Positions 7,833 through 14,417 of a DNA stretch of 21,460 bases are shown here, piece by piece. The stretch lies in the NCBI GenBank assembly GCA_024691045.1, contig JAILOC010000002.1:1-21460 (forward strand). The letters run 5' to 3'. The first letter of the stretch is position 1. Each line of letters begins with the position of its first letter. The notes beneath the pieces are model-generated. The model saw only the letters and a list, made by a program, of their open reading frames with translations. It was not told the DNA's origin and searched no databases. Source of the DNA: Lachnospiraceae bacterium (GTDB lineage Bacteria > Bacillota_A > Clostridia > Lachnospirales > Lachnospiraceae). The position numbers and the translations under genes were made by a program.

Positions 7833-9992
7833 ATGGACGGGCTTAATCTTGATTGGATAAATTATTACAAGGAGATGGGAGCTTCTCTTCTGAGATACAA
7901 GAATGACAGAAGAGAGCTTGTCGACAGGCTTAAGAAGACATATGCAAAAGCTAATATTGCCATGCCTATCCTCGAGCTTTACAATGAGCTTTTTGATCTT
8001 GATCCTTTTACTGTATTCGGTCTTTTCAACAGACTCGGCATGCCTGTTGAGACCAGAATGAAGATAATGAGCGGCCTTGCCGTTAACATTGGCGTAGGAG
8101 CCGAGATACCTTCGCATTTTGATTCAATCCCCGTTCTTAACGATCTTGATACGACATTCTACAGATTCAATGACCAGAGAGACATGAACGATATCGACCG
8201 TCTCTGGACATTCTTTGAAAGAGCTGAGAATTACGCTCAGTCACCCACTCCCCAGAACAGACAGTCACTGGGCGAGTATTTCGATATCTGTCTCAAGGTA
8301 AAGGGAAACGGTAATATCAAGATCACCAAGGGTCTCTATTGGATGGCACCCGAGGTCTTCATGCCCATCGATTATTCGATCATCTGGTACCTGCTCAAGT
8401 CCGGCATCATCCCCGCAGAGGAAGCTGCGCAGTTCCCCGAGATAGTCGACGATATCCCTTCGGGAAGCTATTTTGAGATCCTTGACAGGGTTTATTCACT
8501 CATCAATGAGGGCAGGGTTCCCTTCAGGAACATCCCCGAGCTCGTATATCAGGCATGGAAGGCTTCAGAGGGTCAGAGCAGACTCTCGAGGGTAGGCGAC
8601 AAGTATTCAAAGGGAACCGGTCTTCCCGATGACGACGTCAATACCATCCGTTACTGGATGTTCGCTCCCGGACAGTTCTCCGAGAGATGGGATATGTTCT
8701 ACAAGAAGGGCATTATGGCCATCAGATGGGGTGCTACCGGTGACCTCAGGGCGTTTGATTCCCAGGAAGAGGTCAGACAGGCCATGATGGCCAAGATTGA
8801 TCCGACCAAGCCCTTCAAGTTCTCGTCATATTCCGCATGGCAGTTTGTCAACGGCATCAAGCCCGGTGACGTCATCTTCGTAAGAAAGGGAGACAATGAG
8901 ATCCTTGGCCGAGGTGTCGTAACTTCGGATTACATCTTCGATGATTCACCCGATGACGATTATAAGCACTTCAGACTGGTAAACTGGGGACAGAACGGAA
9001 GCTGGGAGATACCTCTCCAGTCCGCAGTCAAGGTTCTCGCAGACATCACTCCCTATACCGACTATGTTGATAAGCTCAACTCTCTCTTCGGCTTCGAAAA
9101 GGAAGGCAACGAAGACGGAGCAATGCTCAACTATCCCGCATATACCAAGGAAGACTTCCTCAGGGATGTCTACATGCAGCCCGAAGGTTATGACAGACTT
9201 GTCAGACTTGTGAAGAACAAGATGAACATCATAATCGAAGGTGCTCCCGGTGTAGGTAAAACCTTCACCGCAAAGCGTCTTGCATATTCAATGCTCGGTG
9301 AGAAGGATCCCGACAGGGTTGAGATGATCCAGTTCCACCAGAGCTACAACTATGAAGACTTCATTGAGGGCTTCAGACCTTCCGAGAAGGGAATGGGCTT
9401 CGACATCAAGCGCGGCGCATTCTATAAGTTCTGCCGCAAGGCACAGGAAGATCCCGATAACAAGTACTTCTTCATAATCGACGAGATCAACCGTGGTAAC
9501 GTATCCCGTATCTTCGGTGAGCTCTTCATGCTGATTGAGCCCGATAAGAGAGGAAACGAGCTCCAGCTCCTGTACTCGGGAGAGAAGTTCAACGTGCCGA
9601 GAAATATCTACATCATCGGTCTCATGAATACCGCCGACAGAAGTATCGCGATGATCGACTACGCTCTGAGAAGAAGATTTGTATTCTTCGATATGAAGCC
9701 CGGATTTGAGTCCGACGGATTCATTCAGTATATGAGATCCTTCGGTGCTCCCAAGTTCGAATCACTCATCAATTGCGTTAAGCAGCTCAATCAGGCCATC
9801 ACCGACGATCCCGCTCTCGGAGCAGGCTTCTGTGTAGGACACTCATATTTCTCCAACTTAAAGAGTGCGGACGATGAGATCCTCAGCAATATCGTTGAGT
9901 ATGAGATGGTACCCCTTCTTCAGGAGTACTGGTTCGACTCACCCGAAATGGTTGCTAAGTGGACTGAGAATTTGAGGAATTCGATAGCATGA
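7833..9992 (+). CDS. McrB-type AAA+ NTPase with EVE/PUA-like domain
   Basis: This 719-residue protein has the features of McrB, the GTP-driven motor of modified-base-dependent restriction. Residues 1-250 are a helical region seen in McrB-like proteins. Residues about 270-400 form an EVE/PUA-like domain, beginning RYWMFAPG and including KPGDVIFVRKG and ILGRGVV; such domains bind modified bases in DNA or RNA. The AAA+ module at about 440-715 has Walker A GAPGVGKT (470-477), Walker B FFIIDEINRGN (546-555), the McrB signature MNTADRS (598-604) and arginines 613-615 following it. All motifs are intact, so hydrolysis should work. AGGAGG at 7820-7825 lies seven bases before the ATG. The stop overlaps the start of a short McrC-like gene by ATGA. 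Leucine codon CTC is frequent here compared with the CTT-rich genes around it, which could mean high expression or transfer. Confidence 0.92.
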   Translation: MDGLNLDWINYYKEMGASLLRYKNDRRELVDRLKKTYAKANIAMPILELYNELFDLDPFTVFGLFNRLGMPVETRMKIMSGLAVNIGVGAEIPSHFDSIPVLNDLDTTFYRFNDQRDMNDIDRLWTFFERAENYAQSPTPQNRQSLGEYFDICLKVKGNGNIKITKGLYWMAPEVFMPIDYSIIWYLLKSGIIPAEEAAQFPEIVDDIPSGSYFEILDRVYSLINEGRVPFRNIPELVYQAWKASEGQSRLSRVGDKYSKGTGLPDDDVNTIRYWMFAPGQFSERWDMFYKKGIMAIRWGATGDLRAFDSQEEVRQAMMAKIDPTKPFKFSSYSAWQFVNGIKPGDVIFVRKGDNEILGRGVVTSDYIFDDSPDDDYKHFRLVNWGQNGSWEIPLQSAVKVLADITPYTDYVDKLNSLFGFEKEGNEDGAMLNYPAYTKEDFLRDVYMQPEGYDRLVRLVKNKMNIIIEGAPGVGKTFTAKRLAYSMLGEKDPDRVEMIQFHQSYNYEDFIEGFRPSEKGMGFDIKRGAFYKFCRKAQEDPDNKYFFIIDEINRGNVSRIFGELFMLIEPDKRGNELQLLYSGEKFNVPRNIYIIGLMNTADRSIAMIDYALRRRFVFFDMKPGFESDGFIQYMRSFGAPKFESLINCVKQLNQAITDDPALGAGFCVGHSYFSNLKSADDEILSNIVEYEMVPLLQEYWFDSPEMVAKWTENLRNSIA

Positions 9993-10411
9993 CACTTGAT
10001 GAATGCGCAAAAACACTGGCCGACGGACTGACTCTTCAGGTCAAGCGCGGGCTGGTCAAAGACTATGTGCATGGAACTGCTGTAGAGAACGCCATCAGGG
10101 GAAGGATGGATGTATCGACTTCCCTTCGTGACAGGACTCTCTACAAGCAGAGGATGGTCTGTATCTACGAGGATTATACGGAGAACTGTCCTCTCAACAG
10201 GATAGTCAAGGCAGGTGCCAAGCTCCTTATATCCTGCCCCGATATTTCCGAGGAAAACAGGAAGCGTCTTCAGGATCTTATGATCTATTTTTCCACTGTC
10301 GATAATATCAGCCTCAGACGTATGAGCTGGAGGATCAATTACGGCAAGAACGGCCCCGCATACAAGCCGATGGTTGAAGCATGCCGTTTTGCCGCTCAGG
10401 AACTGTTATGA
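9989..10411 (+). CDS. McrC-like core protein lacking the nuclease domain
   Basis: The 140-residue protein matches only the central part of McrC, the partner that joins the McrB ring and normally supplies the DNA-cutting domain. Recognisable stretches are KRGLVKDY (19-26), RGRMDV (37-42), the YEDYTENCPLNRIVK region (60-74) and YKPMVEACRFA (125-135), in the order found in McrC. Standard McrC proteins are about 350 residues or more. Here the opening IRNxYYML-type segment is missing, and so is everything after the central domain, including the C-terminal PD-(D/E)XK nuclease. No frameshifted remnant exists, because the next gene starts in the stop codon. The ATG overlaps the McrB stop as ATGA, so translation is coupled and the start is firm. 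It may be a deletion product or a shortened partner that still controls the McrB ring. The family assignment is from recalled motifs only. Confidence 0.8.
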   Translation: MTLDECAKTLADGLTLQVKRGLVKDYVHGTAVENAIRGRMDVSTSLRDRTLYKQRMVCIYEDYTENCPLNRIVKAGAKLLISCPDISEENRKRLQDLMIYFSTVDNISLRRMSWRINYGKNGPAYKPMVEACRFAAQELL

Positions 10412-13170
10412 AAATAAATAAATCAATGTCAGCAATGATGGCTGTCACACTTGTATTCTTACAGGTGATGACAGCCGTGTTTTCTTTTCCCATGCACGTA
10501 AGTGCAGGGGAGATGCTCGGGGAGAATGATTTCGATTCCGGCAAGGGACTTCCGTGGCATATATGCGAGTCCGCTACCGCCAAAATGGAATTCGAGATTG
10601 AAGACGGTGTTTACCGTATCACGATAGTCAATCCCGGCGGAGCTTCGAACGGCGGAGAGGACAGGTGGGACTGTCAGTTCCGTCACAGGGGCCTGACCAT
10701 CGTCTCGGGACATACTTATCATGTCCATTACGAGATCAAAGCTTCCAATTCCGGAAAATTCTATACCAAGATCGGAAACCTCGCGGGTGACGTGGAGGTC
10801 TGGCACAATATGTCCAACGGCTATGACCTCGATGCCACATGGGATCCGATAAATATCAGTGCGAACAACCGGATGGTGGTCGACCTGACCTTTACCGCTT
10901 CACAGTCGATCGATGTTGCAGAGTGGGCATTCCACCTCGGAGGAGACGGACAGTATACAAACGGCGTCTGTTTTCCGGCTGGAACAGTGATTGAATTCGA
11001 CAATATGTCTCTTGTTGACGAAACGTCAAACGAGCACGATTACCATGAACAGCGCGCATATGTAAGATCCTCCATACTCATCAATCAGATCGGTTATATT
11101 CCCGGTATGAAAAAGACGGCTGTGCTCCTAAGCGATTCGAAGGATCCGATGGACTTTTACGTAACAGATGCATCCGGTGAAGTCGTATTTAACGGCAGAT
11201 CGGTACCGTTCGGTTTCGATAAGGACTCCGGCGATAATGTGCATACCCTGGATTTCTCCGGGCTCGATACTCCGGGAACATACGAGATCCATTCCGGGGA
11301 TGACAGTGCCTCGAGGGCTTTCGGGATCGGTGTATCGCGGATGTATTCATCCATGCTCTACGATTCGCTTAACTATTTCTATCAGAACAGATCCGCGATA
11401 AATATTGAGAGCGGTTATATATCGTCACTTCCCGTCGGCGGCGGATCACCCGAATCTCTGTCAAGACCTGCCGGTCACAATCCCGATAACGCCTCCGTTA
11501 TCAATGCCTGGGGCAATTTCGGAATTTCGGGTTCTTATGATGTTACGGGAGGCTGGTACGATGCCGGGGACCACGGAAAGTATGTGGTGAACGGCGGAGT
11601 GAGTGTTTGGGTGCTCCAGAATATGTACGAGAACGCGCTTGCCACGGGAATGGAGTCGGCTTTTGCCGACGGCACGATGCTGATACCCGAGAATACCAAT
11701 TCATATCCCGATCTTCTCGATGAAGCAAGATGGGAAATGGAATGGATGCTGAAAATGCAGATCTCCGGCGGAGAATATGACGGAATGGTCTTCCATAAGG
11801 TGACCGATGAAAAGTGGACAGGTCTGGCGGTCGCTCCCGCAGACGATCCCCAGCCGAGAGTCCTGTACCCTCCCACAACCGCCGCGACTCTTAATCTGGC
11901 GGCCTGTGCGGCACAGAGCGCAAGGCTCTGGAGAGGGATAGATGACGCATTTGCCGATGAGTGCCTTGGAACTGCAGAGAGAGCCTATGACGCCGCACTG
12001 TCCCATCCCGATGTTTTCGCTCCGATCGCGGATACTCCGGGAGGAGGCGCATACGGTGACGATAATGTAAGTGACGAATTCTACTGGGCTGCATGCGAGC
12101 TTTTTATCACAACGGGTGAAGACAGATATCTGAATGATGCATCAAAGTCTCTGTTTTACCTGAAGGTTGTTAATGACCTTTCGGGAGGAGAGAGTGTTGA
12201 TACCTTCGGTGCGTTTGACTGGGGCCATACGGCATCGCTCGGAACATTATCACTCATCGTAACGGACAACGGTCTTTCCGCCAAGGAAAGGGAGACGGCA
12301 ACAGATAACCTGCGCGCTGCAGCAGATGTCATGGTCGAGATGGAAGCGGGACAGGGGTACGGTATTCCCTACGGCTCAAGCACTCTTTCTTCTTCCGATC
12401 CATCGGTGGGATATCAGTGGGGTTCGAATTCGTTCATCCTTGATAATTCGATGGTGCTTGCTTACGCCTATATCGAGACCGGGGATATCGGATACATAAA
12501 CGCCGCGATTTCTGCGATGGATTACATACTTGGCAAAAATGCCAATGATTATTCCTATGTAACGGGCTACGGAAGCCACTATGCTATGTATCCTCACCAC
12601 AGATTCTGGGCAAATCTCATTGATGACAGCTTCCCCACAGCCCCCGCGGGCGTGCTTGTCGGCGGGCCGAACAGCGGCATGCAGGATCCCTGGGTGAGGG
12701 GCATGGGATGGAAGAAGGGAACGATTCCTCCGGCAAAGTGTTATCTTGACCATATCGAGGCATATTCCGCCAACGAATGTGCTATCAACTGGAATGCTCC
12801 CCTTGCATGGATGACAGCGTTCATTGCGGGCAATACCGAAGGAATAGCGGTGGGAGCTCACGGGATTACAACGGGATATGTCACCCAGGACGGAATGTCT
12901 GCGGGCGGAACCGAGACGGGAGCATCCGTGCAGGGCACAGGCTCATACGCGGGTCAGGGCAATACGGTCGCATCCTCCGCACCCGCCGGAACGGCACCGG
13001 CGGCAGCATCCGATGGTCAGGGCGGAAAGTCCGATGACATGGCCGGTGTTCTCAAGATCGCTATCATAGTATTCGGCATCATAGCGGTCGTAATACCTAC
13101 CGAGATCTTTATCTACAAGCTTATAGAGCTTAAGAAGACCGGTAAAAAGGAAGATGAAAAGAAAGAATAA
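10408..13170 (+). CDS. Membrane-anchored GH9 cellulase with N-terminal CBM4/9-like module
   Basis: This 920-residue secreted enzyme is predicted to hydrolyse beta-1,4-glucan chains at the cell surface. A signal peptide covers about 1-33 (ending near VSA). Residues 37-205 resemble a CBM4/9 carbohydrate-binding module, and 218-308 form the Ig-like domain common before GH9. The catalytic domain at about 312-808 shows WYDAGDHGKY (383-392; D385 and D388), PHHR (729-732) and the proton donor E790 in SANECAINWNAPLAW. A linker rich in G, S, T and A (about 812-875) leads to one TM helix (881-905) and a basic tail ending KKEDEKKE. There is no dockerin and no LPXTG sorting signal. The ATG at 10408 was chosen over the frame start at 10381 because it begins the signal peptide and has AGGA at 10398-10401. 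It overlaps the McrC-like stop as ATGA, placing it in the McrB-like operon. Confidence 0.95.
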   Translation: MKINKSMSAMMAVTLVFLQVMTAVFSFPMHVSAGEMLGENDFDSGKGLPWHICESATAKMEFEIEDGVYRITIVNPGGASNGGEDRWDCQFRHRGLTIVSGHTYHVHYEIKASNSGKFYTKIGNLAGDVEVWHNMSNGYDLDATWDPINISANNRMVVDLTFTASQSIDVAEWAFHLGGDGQYTNGVCFPAGTVIEFDNMSLVDETSNEHDYHEQRAYVRSSILINQIGYIPGMKKTAVLLSDSKDPMDFYVTDASGEVVFNGRSVPFGFDKDSGDNVHTLDFSGLDTPGTYEIHSGDDSASRAFGIGVSRMYSSMLYDSLNYFYQNRSAINIESGYISSLPVGGGSPESLSRPAGHNPDNASVINAWGNFGISGSYDVTGGWYDAGDHGKYVVNGGVSVWVLQNMYENALATGMESAFADGTMLIPENTNSYPDLLDEARWEMEWMLKMQISGGEYDGMVFHKVTDEKWTGLAVAPADDPQPRVLYPPTTAATLNLAACAAQSARLWRGIDDAFADECLGTAERAYDAALSHPDVFAPIADTPGGGAYGDDNVSDEFYWAACELFITTGEDRYLNDASKSLFYLKVVNDLSGGESVDTFGAFDWGHTASLGTLSLIVTDNGLSAKERETATDNLRAAADVMVEMEAGQGYGIPYGSSTLSSSDPSVGYQWGSNSFILDNSMVLAYAYIETGDIGYINAAISAMDYILGKNANDYSYVTGYGSHYAMYPHHRFWANLIDDSFPTAPAGVLVGGPNSGMQDPWVRGMGWKKGTIPPAKCYLDHIEAYSANECAINWNAPLAWMTAFIAGNTEGIAVGAHGITTGYVTQDGMSAGGTETGASVQGTGSYAGQGNTVASSAPAGTAPAAASDGQGGKSDDMAGVLKIAIIVFGIIAVVIPTEIFIYKLIELKKTGKKEDEKKE

Positions 13171-13221
13171 AGCAAATAATTGCTGAATTCAGTCCGATTA
13201 TTGCTCAAATCCGCAAAAATA
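13171..13221. other. Spacer with small repeats upstream of the export operon promoter
   Basis: This AT-rich spacer contains AGCAA/TTGCT, a five-base-pair hairpin with a four-base loop (13171-13184) directly after the cellulase stop. It also holds the palindrome CTGAATTCAG (13183-13192) and two similar pieces, AATTGCTGAA and TATTGCTCAA, in direct orientation. The hairpin is too weak and lacks a T tract, so I do not call it a terminator. The repeats could be operator half sites just ahead of the next promoter. Confidence 0.3.
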
Positions 13222-13250
13222 TTGAAGAATACATGAAGGAAATGTAATAT
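13222..13250 (+). promoter_or_regulatory. Promoter for the lipoprotein-ABC exporter operon
   Basis: TTGAAG (13222-13227) and TAATAT (13245-13250) are separated by exactly 17 bases, and each matches four of six consensus positions. Transcription would start near 13257. The leader is then only about 20 bases and contains AAAGGG (13264-13269), the ribosome site for the TTG start at 13278. No other promoter is needed for the next five genes, all of which overlap or abut. Confidence 0.6.
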
Positions 13251-13277
13251 TTTTGTAGGGAAGAAAGGGTATTTGTT

Positions 13278-14417
13278 TTGTCTAGGTCATTTTGGGGTAT
13301 TTGTTATAAATGCAGAAAAAGAGCAGCCGGCTTTGGTATGCTCTTTTTTGCGTTGTATACGGTATTATCCCTCGCCGGCTGTTCAAACACTTCGGCGGAT
13401 GAGGATCTGGTGATCCTCTATGGTGAAGAGGAGACTGCGGAAGTGGCCGGAGACCTTCCCGTTGAATATGCGGATGTTGTCAAGACACAGTCAATATCCG
13501 TCAGATACAGTGCGGCTGTTACCGTTGACCTTGCCTTCGATGTCGAAAGAGCCAAGATCGATTCCGTGCTGGTCACAAACGGTGAAGAGGTAAAGCGCGG
13601 ACAGCTTCTGATTTCTCTTGTCAGCAATACCGATATCGAAGCGGAACGTGAGAATATCCTTTACACGATAGAACGGCTTGAACTCCAGAAGGCCAGGACC
13701 CTTGACCAGAAGGAGCACGATATCACACTCGCAAGATTCAACATCGCCATGGACGACAAGCTGGGCGGCGATGAAAAGAAGCAGGCAGAAAAGGAAGCCC
13801 TCGAGGAGATAGACAAGAATTATTATTACACCCTCCAGGACTTCGATGATAAGATCGCGATCCAGTATCTCAGGCTGGAATATCTTGAGAAGGGCAATGT
13901 CGATCACAATATCTATGCGCCTATGGACGGCATAGTCGAATATCTGAGGGAGGGCCTTGAAGGCACTACGACCGTAATCGGAAAAACGGTCATCACGCTG
14001 AAGGATCCGGACGATATGTACTTTTTCGCATCAGATCCTCTTGCAGCCACTTATCTCGAAGGCATGGAGAGCGTGATCATCACCCCCAACGGATCGTCGG
14101 GAGTCCGGTATGAAGCGGTTCCCGAACCGCAGGGTGAAGGAAACGGATTAAAGTTTGTCCTTATCGGCGACAGTGCGACAGAATCCATCGCCGAAGGTAC
14201 CAACGGATATATAGTCATTGAGCTCGGCAGAAGGGATAACGTCCTGAGCGTTCCCAAGGCAGCCGTTCACACTGCCGGGGAGAAGACGTATGTCTATGTT
14301 GTGGATGAGGACGGATACAGACGTTACAGGGAAATCGTCATCGGTCTTGAAGGTGATGACAGAACTGAGATCATTTCCGGGCTTGAAGCAGGTGAAAGGG
14401 TAGCGGTCAATTTCTGA
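13278..14417 (+). CDS. Lipoprotein HlyD/MacA-like membrane fusion protein
   Basis: The 379-residue protein is a predicted periplasm-side adaptor of an ABC export complex. Translation probably begins at a TTG (13278), eight bases after AAAGGG. The first in-frame ATG (13338) has no ribosome site and would remove the basic residues (KCRKR) needed at the front of the signal peptide. The lipobox LAGC ends at C35, so the mature protein should be lipid-anchored. A lipoyl-like half motif spans about 78-115 (SVLVTNGEEVKRGQLLISL). A coiled-coil hairpin covers about 118-205, and the second half motif follows at 211-242 (IYAPMDGIVE). Beta-barrel and membrane-proximal parts (325-379) end in a typical ISGLEAGERVAV. 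It overlaps the next adaptor gene by one base (TGATG), so the two are probably translated together. Confidence 0.88.
   Translation: MSRSFWGICYKCRKRAAGFGMLFFALYTVLSLAGCSNTSADEDLVILYGEEETAEVAGDLPVEYADVVKTQSISVRYSAAVTVDLAFDVERAKIDSVLVTNGEEVKRGQLLISLVSNTDIEAERENILYTIERLELQKARTLDQKEHDITLARFNIAMDDKLGGDEKKQAEKEALEEIDKNYYYTLQDFDDKIAIQYLRLEYLEKGNVDHNIYAPMDGIVEYLREGLEGTTTVIGKTVITLKDPDDMYFFASDPLAATYLEGMESVIITPNGSSGVRYEAVPEPQGEGNGLKFVLIGDSATESIAEGTNGYIVIELGRRDNVLSVPKAAVHTAGEKTYVYVVDEDGYRRYREIVIGLEGDDRTEIISGLEAGERVAVNF

Noticed and set aside
10408..10412. Assembly join between the McrC-like gene and the cellulase
   Set aside because: It cannot be excluded, but a random join would rarely create an ATGA overlap with a correctly spaced ribosome site. 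It is kept as a caveat in the findings and not treated as an error.
13050..13170. Sortase (LPXTG) or dockerin signal at the cellulase C-terminus
   Set aside because: No LPXTG-type motif and no duplicated calcium-binding dockerin segment is present; the end is a plain TM helix with a charged tail.
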